DNA of 35,388 bases from CAZUZD01 sp964624465 (lineage in GTDB: Bacteria; Planctomycetota; Planctomycetia; Isosphaerales; Isosphaeraceae): positions 1 to 35,388 of the forward strand of contig CAZUZD010000022.1 of assembly GCA_964624465.1 (NCBI GenBank). Direction: 5' to 3'. The notes beneath the pieces are model-generated. The model saw only the letters and a program-made list of their open reading frames with translations. It searched no databases and was not told the origin of the DNA. Each line of letters starts with the position of its first letter. Position 1 is the stretch's first letter. Below are positions 14,246 through 22,324 of this stretch, one piece after another. Both the position numbers and the translations under genes were made by a program.

Positions 14246-16954
14246 CTAGCGATCCACTTCCCCCAGCACGATGTCGAGGCTGCCGAGCACGCCCACGACG
14301 TCGGCCACCGTGTGGCCCACGCACATGGTCTCGAGCGCCGTCAGGTTGATGAAGCTGGGGCTCCGTACGTGATAGCGGTAGGCACAGCCGCTGACGCCGT
14401 CGGAGACGATGTAGAAGCCGAGTTCCCCCTTGGGGGCCTCGGTGCGGCTGTACGCCTCGCCGGCGGGGACCCTGAGCTGGTACGTCTTCTTGCCCGGCAG
14501 GATCGGCCCCTCCGGCAGCCCGGCCAGGGCCTGCTTCAGGATCCGCACGCTCTGCCGCAGCTCCTGGAGCCGGACGTCGTAACGATCGTAGACGTCGCCG
14601 TTGGTTCCGGTGATCACGTCGAACTCGAACCGCTCGTAGATCGAATAGGGGGCTGCGCGCCTCAGGTCGTAGGCGACGCCGGAGCCCCGCAGCACCGGGC
14701 CCGAGGTCGAGAAGGCGACGGCCTGCTCGGGCGTCAGGATGCCGACGCCCCGGGTCCGCTGGGCGAGGATCTCGTTGCCGGAGAGGTACCGGTCCAGCTC
14801 GTCGATCTTGGCGTCGAGCCGGTCGTTGACGATGGCGCGGCAGCGGGCCAGCCAGCCGGGCGGCAGGTCGAAGGCGACGCCGCCGAACCGGAAGTAGTTG
14901 CACATCATCCGGCTGCCGGTCGCCCACTCGAACAGGTCGAGGATCAGCTCCCGCTCCTCGATCGCGTAGAGCGCCGGCGTGAAGAATGCGCCCAGGTCGT
15001 TGAGCAGGAACCCGATCGACCAGAGGTGGCTGGCGATCCGGGTCAGCTCGGCCATGATCACCCGGATGTACTCGGCCCGCTCGGGCACGACCAGGTCGTC
15101 GCCCAGGAGCTGCTCGACGGCCAGGGCGTAGCCGAAGTTGTTGGCGAGGCTGGTCAGGTAGTCGAGCCGGTCGGTGAACGGGAAGTTCATGAGGTACGTG
15201 TTGCGCTCGCCGATCTTCTCGTGGTTGCGGTGCATGTACCCCATCACCGGCTTCAGGCCCACGACCGTCTCGCCGTCGACCCGCAGGTTCAGGCGGAAGA
15301 CGCCGTGGGTGCTCGGGTGCTGGGGGCCCATGCTGAGCACGAACTGGTCGCTGTCGATCTGCGAGAGGCTCACGGCCGAGGGGATCTGGCCGATCCCCTT
15401 GATGTCGGCATCGGCGTTGAGCTGATCCCAGCCCTGGAAATCGCGGGGGATCTTGATGTTGTGGCCGTAGGGGTTCAGCTCCTCGCTGCGGACGTGCTGG
15501 CCGTCGTCAATGCGGCGGTCGAGGACCTTGGTGGGCCCCTCGTAGTACGGCTCCAGGTAATCCTTGCGGAGCGGGTGGTAGGCGAACCCCTCCCACATCA
15601 GGATCCGCGTCAGGTTCGGGTGCCCGGCGAACCGGACGCCCATCAGGTCGTACACCTCGCGCTCCTGGAAGTCGGCCCCCGGCCACACGCCGACCAGCGA
15701 CGGCACCTCCCCCTGCCCCTCGACGGCCGAGGTCCGCACCCGCAGGGTGATGACCGAGCCGGGCCTGGCGGTGCTCTCGAGCTGGGTGTTCACCTCCATG
15801 GAGTCCTCGTAATGGACCGCCTGGAGGCTCGCGAGGGAGTCGTAGCGGATCGGGTTGCGGTCGCGGAGGAACGTCGCCACGGCGACCAGGCGGTCGGCCG
15901 GCAGCAGCAGGCCCGCCTGCACGATCGTGGCCGTCCCCGCGCCGAACTCGGCGTCGAGCCGGTCGGCCAGCTCCTGCAAGCCCGCCGCGCCCAGCCAGCG
16001 CAGCGTGGGCCGGGCCTCGGCGACCTTCACCTTCTTGACCGGCTTGCCGGCCGGCTTGGGGGCGGGGGCCGTGTCGGGCGCGGCAGTCGCGGCACCGGCG
16101 TCGCCGGCGGCCTGGCGCTGGGCGCGGATCAGGTCGAGCTTGCTCGGCGCCTTCGCGGCCGGCTCGGCGGGAGCGGCGACCTCGGCCACGGCGGCGGGCG
16201 GCTGCGGGGCGGGGATCAGGATCGGACGGGGGAGATCGGCCTCGCGGGCCTCGGACAGGCCCTGGGCGGTCTTCTCGGCGAGGATCTCCAGCAGCCGGAC
16301 GTCGATCAGGTCGGGCCCGAGCACGGGCACCGGCACGTCGCGGTCGACGGCGTCGCGGTACCACGGGGCGTCGGTCACCGTCTCGCCGTCGATCTTCTTC
16401 TGCAGGGTCATGATCCCCTGGATCAGGCTCTGCGGCGTGGGCGGGCAGCCGGGGATGTACACGTCGACGGGCAGGAACTTGTCGATGCCCGAGACGACGT
16501 TGTACCCCTCCTTGAACGGCCCGCCGCCCGAGGCACAGGCTCCCATGGCGATGACGTACTTCGGCTCGGGCATCTGGTCGTAGAGCCGCGCGATCATCGG
16601 CATCATCGTCTTGGTGACGGTGCCCGAGACGACCATCACGTCGGCCTGCCGCGGCGAGCCGCGGAACACCTCGGCGCCGAAGCGCGCCAGGTCGAACCGG
16701 CTCGACGCCGTGCAGATCATCTCGATGGCGCAGCACGCCAGGCCGAAGCCGAACGGCCAGAGGCTGGAGCGGCGGCCCCAGTTGTACAGGGTGTCGACCA
16801 GGCCGACGAGCTGGTCGGTCTTCGTGACCAGCACGTGCTGCTCGAGCTGCTGCTGCAGCACCGGGTCGATGACCGTCATCCACTCGGGTCGCGCCGTCGA
16901 GGGCGGCGCGCCGGGCGGGACCGAGGGGCCAGGGGTGATCGGGGGCATGGACAT
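14246..16954 (-). CDS. nuoBCD: fused NADH-quinone oxidoreductase subunits B, C and D
   Basis: A single 902-residue chain joining three peripheral-arm subunits of complex I. Residues about 26-205 are NuoB, with the N2 cluster ligands Cys74-Cys75 (ACCAIEM), Cys140 (GACASGGG) and Cys170 (IPGCPPTP). Residues about 235-315 are an Ala/Pro/Lys linker. Residues about 316-470 are NuoC, ending in the signature WPGADFQEREVYDLMG and HPNLTRILMW...HPLRKDY. Residues about 535-902 are NuoD, with MGPQHPSTHG (the quinone-site His), GYMHRNHEKIGERNTYL (the quinone-site Tyr) and the C-terminal SLDIVLGEVDR. There is no internal stop or frameshift, and the linker is in frame, so this is a true fusion. The N-terminus may instead be one of two downstream Met residues (3 or 26). 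It is the first gene of the nuo locus. Confidence 0.95.
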   Translation of the reverse strand: MSMPPITPGPSVPPGAPPSTARPEWMTVIDPVLQQQLEQHVLVTKTDQLVGLVDTLYNWGRRSSLWPFGFGLACCAIEMICTASSRFDLARFGAEVFRGSPRQADVMVVSGTVTKTMMPMIARLYDQMPEPKYVIAMGACASGGGPFKEGYNVVSGIDKFLPVDVYIPGCPPTPQSLIQGIMTLQKKIDGETVTDAPWYRDAVDRDVPVPVLGPDLIDVRLLEILAEKTAQGLSEAREADLPRPILIPAPQPPAAVAEVAAPAEPAAKAPSKLDLIRAQRQAAGDAGAATAAPDTAPAPKPAGKPVKKVKVAEARPTLRWLGAAGLQELADRLDAEFGAGTATIVQAGLLLPADRLVAVATFLRDRNPIRYDSLASLQAVHYEDSMEVNTQLESTARPGSVITLRVRTSAVEGQGEVPSLVGVWPGADFQEREVYDLMGVRFAGHPNLTRILMWEGFAYHPLRKDYLEPYYEGPTKVLDRRIDDGQHVRSEELNPYGHNIKIPRDFQGWDQLNADADIKGIGQIPSAVSLSQIDSDQFVLSMGPQHPSTHGVFRLNLRVDGETVVGLKPVMGYMHRNHEKIGERNTYLMNFPFTDRLDYLTSLANNFGYALAVEQLLGDDLVVPERAEYIRVIMAELTRIASHLWSIGFLLNDLGAFFTPALYAIEERELILDLFEWATGSRMMCNYFRFGGVAFDLPPGWLARCRAIVNDRLDAKIDELDRYLSGNEILAQRTRGVGILTPEQAVAFSTSGPVLRGSGVAYDLRRAAPYSIYERFEFDVITGTNGDVYDRYDVRLQELRQSVRILKQALAGLPEGPILPGKKTYQLRVPAGEAYSRTEAPKGELGFYIVSDGVSGCAYRYHVRSPSFINLTALETMCVGHTVADVVGVLGSLDIVLGEVDR

Positions 16955-17408
16955 GGTGGAGACTGCTGGCGGGCGCGGCGGGCGACGGGTCCGGGGAATC
17001 CAGGTCTGGGGGCGCGGAGCGGAGGGGACCTCACCCGTTCCGGGTCAGGGGCTTCTGGCGCAACCCCTGATTCAATCAACGGCTTGCGGCCGATCGGCCG
17101 GTCGCGCCCTTGATCCACGACCCCCAGGAATCCTGCGGCCTGCTGGCCCACGGTGTCAAGCGGTCCGCCCCGCCGCGTCCGGGCGGTGCGGGCCGCGGCT
17201 CATCGGTCTCCGCACCCTGGGCGGTCGCCCGGCCCCCCTCCGAGGTCCGCCGACCGGGCGGCGTTCCCCCTGTTGGGAGGGTTCCGCGTCCGAGGGGGGG
17301 TGGGCCGAAATCCCCCGCCATGCGGTACAGTGGCTCCAGATGACCGGAATCCGGGTCATTCTGGGATGTGACAAGCCAGAGCTTTCCGAATCCTGTGGTC
17401 CCGAATTC
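16955..17408. other. 454-bp divergent intergenic region
   Basis: It lies between the divergent nuoBCD (minus) and the dehydrogenase-aminotransferase fusion gene (plus) and must hold the promoters of both. On the plus strand TACAGT (17326-17331) is a reasonable -10 element for the fusion gene, but no good -35 precedes it at 17 bases. A 7-bp hairpin (TCAGGGG/CCCCTGA) lies at 17045-17070. No coding sequence is convincing. Confidence 0.45.
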
Positions 17409-19784
17409 ATGCATCCGATCGTGGGCAAAACCCTGAAGTCCGGCGTTCGGGTCCTGATCCGGAGCACGTCGCGGTTCCGGCCGCAGCTGCGCGTGGGGAT
17501 CATCGGCGGCGGTGTGATCGCGCCCGAGCACATCCACTCCTACGAGGACCGCGGCAACGCGACGGTGGTGGGCGTGTGTGACGTCCAGGCCGCCGCGCTG
17601 GGCGAGGTGCTGCGGGCGGCCCCGTCGGCCCGGGGCTACCTGGATGTCCGGCAGCTGCTCCGCGAGCAGCGGCCGGAGGTCGTCAGCATCTGCACCTGGC
17701 CGCAATCGCACGCCGAGCTGGTCCAGCTCGTGGCCGGGTCCGGCGTCCGCGGCATCCTGTGCGAGAAGCCGCTGGCTCTCACCCAGGGCGAAGTCGACGC
17801 GATGGTCGAGGTCTGCCGCGCGAACGGCGTCAAGCTCGCGGGCGGGCACCAGTACCGCTTCCACTCCAATTTCCGGCGCGCCGCCGAGGCCGTGGCGGCC
17901 GGGCGGCTCGGCACGATCCGCGCGGCCCGGGGGTTCATCAAGAGCACCCTGGCCAACAACGGCCCCCACCTGATCGACACGGCCCTGTTCGTGCTGGGCG
18001 ATCCCGCCGCCCGCTCGGCCTCCTGCCGCTGCACCCGCACCCGCGATGACGTCAACCGCGGCTTTCCGGCCGAGGACGGCGCGGAGGGCGAGCTCGACCT
18101 CGGCACGGTCCGCCTGGAGCTCCGCACCGGCGATTGCTCCCCCGAGTTCTTCGCCATCGAGGTCGACGGCGACCGGGGCCAGCTCCGGGTCACGCCCGAG
18201 GTCCTGGAGATCACCGGGGCCGCCGGCACGCGGCGGTATCGGTCCGACAATCGCTACCGCGCGCGGCAATTCCGGCAGTTCCTCGACTGGGTGCGGGGGA
18301 CGCGACCGGATTATCCGGCGAACGCCGAGGTGGGCCGGCGCTCGAACGAACTGATCCTGGCCCTGTACGAGTCGGCCCGGCTCGGCGAGCCGGTGCCGCT
18401 GCCGCTGGCCCAGAAGGGGGACGTGATCCGGGCGCTCTACCCCGAGGTGAACCCCCTCGCCCCGGCCGAGCCGCCGACCCCGCGGTATCGCCCGCGTCCC
18501 GCGGCGGCGGGGCGGCAACTGGCGATGTTCGGCGGGCCGCGCGCCTGCCGACGCTGGTACTCCTCGGCGCCCAGCTTCGGGGCCGCCGAGCTCCGGAACC
18601 TGGCGCTGCCGCTGGCCACCCGACGGCTCTGCTCGACCGTGGGGCAGGTGGTCAAGCAGTTCGAGCGGGAGATCGCGGGGCTGTATGGGGCACCCTCCGC
18701 CGTGGCCTCGACCTCGGGAACGGCGGCGATTCACGTGGGCCTGGCCGCGCTCGGGCTCAACCCGGGCGACGAGGTGATCACCACGCCGCTGACCGACATG
18801 GGCACGGTGATCCCGATCCTGGCCGGCAACGGCCTGCCCGTGTTCGCCGACGTCGATCCCCGGACCGGCAACCTCACGGCCGAGACCATCGCGGCCCGGA
18901 TCACGCCCCGGACCCGGGCCGTCGTGGTGGTCCACCTCTTCGGCCGACCGGCCGAGCTCGGCCCGATCCTCGACCTGCTGCGGCCCCTGGGCATTCCGCT
19001 GGTGGAGGACTGCTCGCAGGCCCACTTCGCCGACTACCGGGGGCAGAAGGTCGGCACGCACGGCGATGTCGGCTGCTTCAGCCTGCAGCAGTCCAAGCAG
19101 ATCACCTGCGGCGACGGCGGCTACACGCTGATCAATCGGCCCGACCTGGCCCGCCGCGCGGCGCTGTTCGTCGACAAGGGCTGGGACCGCACCCAGGGGC
19201 TTCGCTCCCACCTGTTCCTGGGCATGAATTACCGCATGACCGAGCTCCAGGGCGCCATCGCCCTGGCCCAGGCCCGCCGGCTCCCGAAGCTGATCGCCGC
19301 CCGCCGCGCCGCCGCCGAGCAGCTCACGGCGCGCCTGGGCGCGATCCCGGGGCTGGTGCCGCCGCCCCACCAGGAGGGCGTGAATCCGGCCTGGTGGGTG
19401 TATCCGTTCACGATCGACGAGGCCGGGCTCGGCGTCACGCTCCCGGAGTTCCTGGCCGCCATCCGGGTCGAGGGCGTGCGCACCCAGGCGCAGTATCTCC
19501 CCGCCCCGATCTTCGAATACGAGCTGTTCCGGAAACAACGGACCTACGGCGACAGCGGCTATCCCTTCAGCGCGTTCCCGTATCAGGCGCCCAGGATCGA
19601 GGACTTCCCCGGCTTCACCCACTTCAACCGGACGCAGATGTTCCTCTGGTGGAGCCACCGCGTCCGCAAACCGCATCTCGACCAGATCTGCCGGGCCATC
19701 CGCAAGGTGGCCGAATACTACAACGCAACGCCGCCTGGCCACGAGCCCGCAACGACCGTGTCCGGTCGGGCCGAGCTGGCGTGA
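17409..19784 (+). CDS. fused Gfo/Idh/MocA oxidoreductase and DegT-type aminotransferase
   Basis: A 791-residue bifunctional protein. Residues about 27-345 are a Gfo/Idh/MocA dehydrogenase: Rossmann motif VGIIGGGVIAPEH (29-41), CEKP (118-121) and the active-site segment GPHLID (His187, Asp190). Residues about 372-780 are a DegT/DnrJ/EryC1/StrS PLP aminotransferase: STSGTAAIH (434-442), VEDCSQAH (532-539) and the PLP lysine Lys563 in QQSKQITCGDGG. A Pro-rich linker (about 345-370) joins them. Oxidation of a sugar or cyclitol hydroxyl followed by transamination of the ketone is the logical joint reaction, as in separate-protein pairs such as WlbA/WbpE or NtdC/NtdA. The ATG at 17409 is preferred; ATG at 17340 would leave almost no leader after the TACAGT box. 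The acetyltransferase gene starts 45 bases downstream. Confidence 0.92.
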   Translation: MHPIVGKTLKSGVRVLIRSTSRFRPQLRVGIIGGGVIAPEHIHSYEDRGNATVVGVCDVQAAALGEVLRAAPSARGYLDVRQLLREQRPEVVSICTWPQSHAELVQLVAGSGVRGILCEKPLALTQGEVDAMVEVCRANGVKLAGGHQYRFHSNFRRAAEAVAAGRLGTIRAARGFIKSTLANNGPHLIDTALFVLGDPAARSASCRCTRTRDDVNRGFPAEDGAEGELDLGTVRLELRTGDCSPEFFAIEVDGDRGQLRVTPEVLEITGAAGTRRYRSDNRYRARQFRQFLDWVRGTRPDYPANAEVGRRSNELILALYESARLGEPVPLPLAQKGDVIRALYPEVNPLAPAEPPTPRYRPRPAAAGRQLAMFGGPRACRRWYSSAPSFGAAELRNLALPLATRRLCSTVGQVVKQFEREIAGLYGAPSAVASTSGTAAIHVGLAALGLNPGDEVITTPLTDMGTVIPILAGNGLPVFADVDPRTGNLTAETIAARITPRTRAVVVVHLFGRPAELGPILDLLRPLGIPLVEDCSQAHFADYRGQKVGTHGDVGCFSLQQSKQITCGDGGYTLINRPDLARRAALFVDKGWDRTQGLRSHLFLGMNYRMTELQGAIALAQARRLPKLIAARRAAAEQLTARLGAIPGLVPPPHQEGVNPAWWVYPFTIDEAGLGVTLPEFLAAIRVEGVRTQAQYLPAPIFEYELFRKQRTYGDSGYPFSAFPYQAPRIEDFPGFTHFNRTQMFLWWSHRVRKPHLDQICRAIRKVAEYYNATPPGHEPATTVSGRAELA

Positions 19785-19829
19785 TCCACCCGGGTTCGGA
19801 CGGTCCCTGATCCTGAACGGGTGCGACGC

Positions 19830-20672
19830 ATGAACTTCTGGAAGCGTGGGCTCCATCGCGTTGGCCGGGCCGCCCGCCGGGTGGTGCGAAGGCTCACGTC
19901 GCCCACCGTGGACAGGGCGACGATCGTCCACGACCTGAAGGCGCTGGGAGTCTCGCCCGGCCAGACCCTGCTGGTGCACTCGTCTCTGTCCGCGATCGGC
20001 CACGTGCCGGGCGGGCCAGACGCGGTGATCGAGGCGCTCCTCGAAGCCCTCGGGCCGGCCGGCACGCTGGTCTTGCCGGCTCATTCCTGGCGAGAGATGG
20101 AGGCGGGCGGCCGGAGGTTCGACGCCCGCACGACGGCCTGCTGCGTCGGTGCGATCCCGGAGCGGTTCCGCACCTGGCCAGGGGCCCTGCGAAGCCTGCA
20201 CCCGAGCCATTCCGTGACGGCGCTCGGCCCGGGCGCCGCGGCGCTGGTGCTGGGGCATGAGTTCTGTGAGACGCCCTGTGGCGCCGGCACGCCGTACCAC
20301 ACCCTGCTCGAATCCGGCGGCGCGGTCCTGCTGCTCGGCACCGACCTGCGCTCGCTGACGGTCTTTCACACGGTGGAGGCCCTGGCCGGGGTGCCCTACC
20401 TGATGAAGCCGGCCGCCGACCGGTTCGAGATCGTCGATCGCGACGGCGGGACCCGGAGCCTGACCGTTCGCCGCCATGCCGCCGGACTGCCCCGGCGGTT
20501 CCAGGAGCAAGCGACGTTGCTCTGCCGGCATGGGGTCCTGCGTGAAGGCCGGGTGGGTCGAGCCCGCTCGTCCCTGGTCGCCGGCGATCGCTTCCTGGAG
20601 GTCATGATCGCCGCCTTGCGGGACGACCCCACGATGCTCCTCCGTGGCGCAAACCAGGTCGGTGGCACGTAG
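19830..20672 (+). CDS. AAC(3)-family N-acetyltransferase
   Basis: A 280-residue member of the family of aminoglycoside 3-N-acetyltransferases, which transfer acetyl from acetyl-CoA to amino groups. Family marks are LLVHSSLSAIGHVPGGPDAVIEALLEALGPAGTL (about 47-80), the RSLHPSHSVTALGP block with the active-site His (121-134), HEFCETPCGAGTPYHTLLESGGAVLLLGTD (143-172) and HTVEALAGVPY (180-190). The family also holds acetyltransferases of sugar and secondary-metabolite pathways, so resistance is not implied. The position directly after the dehydrogenase-aminotransferase fusion suggests that it acetylates the new amino group. ATG at 19830 is used; a GTG nine bases upstream is possible. The basic N-terminus (KRGLHRVGRAARRVVRRL) is unusual. 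Confidence 0.9.
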   Translation: MNFWKRGLHRVGRAARRVVRRLTSPTVDRATIVHDLKALGVSPGQTLLVHSSLSAIGHVPGGPDAVIEALLEALGPAGTLVLPAHSWREMEAGGRRFDARTTACCVGAIPERFRTWPGALRSLHPSHSVTALGPGAAALVLGHEFCETPCGAGTPYHTLLESGGAVLLLGTDLRSLTVFHTVEALAGVPYLMKPAADRFEIVDRDGGTRSLTVRRHAAGLPRRFQEQATLLCRHGVLREGRVGRARSSLVAGDRFLEVMIAALRDDPTMLLRGANQVGGT

Positions 20673-20985
20673 GAATCACTCGGGATCGACCTCGTCCGGC
20701 GCGGAGGCTGGGCCGCCATTTCCGCCGCGGCCCAACGACCTCCCTCCTGCCGCTCGAGAGCTCACCGGTCAGGACCTCATCGCCGTCGTTGCCGTTCCCC
20801 CTTCCTCGAAGAAGCCAGGACTTGACTCGGGCTCCGGCCTCGGGAAGTTTATCGGGACAACGCTCGCCGGGCTGAGAGGCCCCTGGGGATGGGTCCAGGA
20901 CAGGACGTCGCAGGGCCGTCGCCGCCCGCCCTGCGACGTGGGTGCACCGTCGCCGGTCCGACACAGGCATCGATCGGAGCCGTCC
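20673..20985 (+). other. 313-bp intergenic region before the SGNH hydrolase gene
   Basis: No coding sequence is convincing. It contains a perfect 12-bp hairpin at 20905-20939 and an isolated TTGACT at 20822-20827, which lacks a well-spaced -10 partner. A minor 8-bp inverted repeat (TGGGCCGC/GCGGCCCA) lies near 20710-20735. The hairpin could end transcription from the upstream pair or act as an operator for the two downstream genes. Confidence 0.45.
20905..20939 (+). other. perfect 12-bp hairpin upstream of the SGNH gene
   Basis: Arms ACGTCGCAGGGC (20905-20916) and its exact complement (20928-20939) enclose an 11-base loop, ending 46 bases before the ATG at 20986. No T-tract follows. It is 232 bases after the acetyltransferase stop. 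Confidence 0.5.
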
Positions 20986-22305
20986 ATGCGCGATCCGTCG
21001 ACGAACATCCCGAGGCGCGAGTTCCTGGCCGCCGGCTGCGCCTCGCTGGCGCTCGGCTCGGCGGCCCGCTCCGCGCCGCCGGCCGACCGGATGCGTGAGT
21101 TCCTGGCGCCCTACGTCGTGCGGCAGGAGACGCTCGATCGGTTCCTCGACCCGACGGCGCGGGTCTGGGCGCGGTTCGAGCCCGAGTTCGGTTACCTGCT
21201 CCGCAACTCGTTCGTCAAGGACGGGGTGGACGGCAGCTCGACCCTGGCCCGCTACGAACCGACCGGGCAGCGGTCCCAGGCGCACTTCCGGGACCAGCCC
21301 TGCCGGATCAACACCTACGGCAACAGCTTCACGCAGGGGCATCAGGTCAGCGACGGCGAGACCTGGCAGGAGGTCCTCGCCGCCCATTTCTGCGAGCCGA
21401 TCCGCAACTTCGGCATCGGCGGGTTCGGCGTCTACCAGGCGTACCGGCGGCTGCTCCGCACCGAGGCCACCGACCTCGCCGCCGAGTACCTGATCTTCAA
21501 CATCTGGGGCGACGATCATTACCGGAGCACCTACGCGTGGCGCTGGCCGTCGTTCCCGCCGGACGTCATCGGCTCGATGAGCGATGTGATGTTCCACGCC
21601 AACCCGTGGGCCCACGCCCGCCTGACCGACGACGGGCAGTTGATCGAGCGCCCGAACCCGTGCCCCGACGAGGCGAGCCTGCGCCGGCTGAGCGACCTCG
21701 ACTTCGTGGCGGCGACCTTCGGCGATGATGAGATCCTGCACCTGATGTACGCCCAGCGGACCGGCGCGGTCCTCTCCAGGGAGGTCGTCGAACGCGCGGC
21801 GACGGCCAGCGGATACCGGGGGCTCGACCTGTCCGGACCGCAGGCAGTCAAGGTCTCGGCCGGGAGCGTGCTGCACGCGTACGGGGTGACCGTCGGCATG
21901 CGCGTCATGGAGCGGCTCGACGACTTCTGCCGCGAGGCGGGCAAGAAGTTGCTGGTGCTCCTGAGCTACCCGGCCGGTTCGGTGTGGAACGCCTGCAACC
22001 GCTCGGCGCCCGGCTCCCCGGACAACCTCGACTGGCATCCCCGGGCGTTCAAGGATCTGCTGACGGCCCGGAAGATCCCGTTCGTGGACAGCCTGCCGAA
22101 GCACGTCGCCGAGTTCGACACGTTCCGGCTCACTCCGAAGCAGTACGTCGACCGCTACTACATCGGCCACTACACGCCGACGGGGAACCACTTCTTCGCC
22201 TACGCCATCAAGGACGATCTGCTGCGCTGGCTCGACCCGAAGCCGCCCGCGTACCGCAACGACGGCGAGCCGCTGATCCGCTTCAAGGGCTACCTACCCG
22301 GCTGA
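20986..22305 (+). CDS. Tat-exported SGNH/GDSL-type hydrolase
   Basis: A 439-residue protein with a twin-arginine signal (IPRREFLAAGCASLALGSAARSA, residues 8-30). The SGNH blocks are visible: NTYGNSFTQGHQV with the nucleophile Ser114, RNFGIGGFGVYQAYR (140-154, block II Gly), and IFNIWGDDHYR (170-180, block III Asn172). Near the C-terminus, GHYTPTGNHFFAYAI supplies the His block. The family hydrolyses esters, often removing acetyl groups from carbohydrates outside the cytoplasm. The ATG at 20986 has CGGAG seven bases upstream. It is 19 bases before the nitrilase-like gene, so the two form a tight pair. The substrate is unknown; an acetylated glycan would fit the context. The length is greater than simple SGNH esterases (about 200 residues), with inserted segments between blocks. 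Confidence 0.85.
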   Translation: MRDPSTNIPRREFLAAGCASLALGSAARSAPPADRMREFLAPYVVRQETLDRFLDPTARVWARFEPEFGYLLRNSFVKDGVDGSSTLARYEPTGQRSQAHFRDQPCRINTYGNSFTQGHQVSDGETWQEVLAAHFCEPIRNFGIGGFGVYQAYRRLLRTEATDLAAEYLIFNIWGDDHYRSTYAWRWPSFPPDVIGSMSDVMFHANPWAHARLTDDGQLIERPNPCPDEASLRRLSDLDFVAATFGDDEILHLMYAQRTGAVLSREVVERAATASGYRGLDLSGPQAVKVSAGSVLHAYGVTVGMRVMERLDDFCREAGKKLLVLLSYPAGSVWNACNRSAPGSPDNLDWHPRAFKDLLTARKIPFVDSLPKHVAEFDTFRLTPKQYVDRYYIGHYTPTGNHFFAYAIKDDLLRWLDPKPPAYRNDGEPLIRFKGYLPG

Positions 22306-22324
22306 TCGGCCGAGGACGCACCCG

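Noticed and set aside
13514..17113. A 1199-codon open frame on the plus strand antisense to nuoBCD and nuoI
   Set aside because: It is a by-product of high GC and codon bias: its translation is Val/Asp/Gly/Arg/His-rich with no domain, while the opposite strand encodes unmistakable complex I subunits.
17340..17408. An upstream ATG at 17340 as the start of the fusion protein
   Set aside because: It would lie about nine bases after the likely -10 box TACAGT, and its 23 added residues show no family similarity.
17076..20531. A 1151-codon open frame on the minus strand antisense to the dehydrogenase-aminotransferase and acetyltransferase genes
   Set aside because: Same cause. The composition is Arg/Gly/Asp/Val-rich and the sense strand carries clear family motifs.
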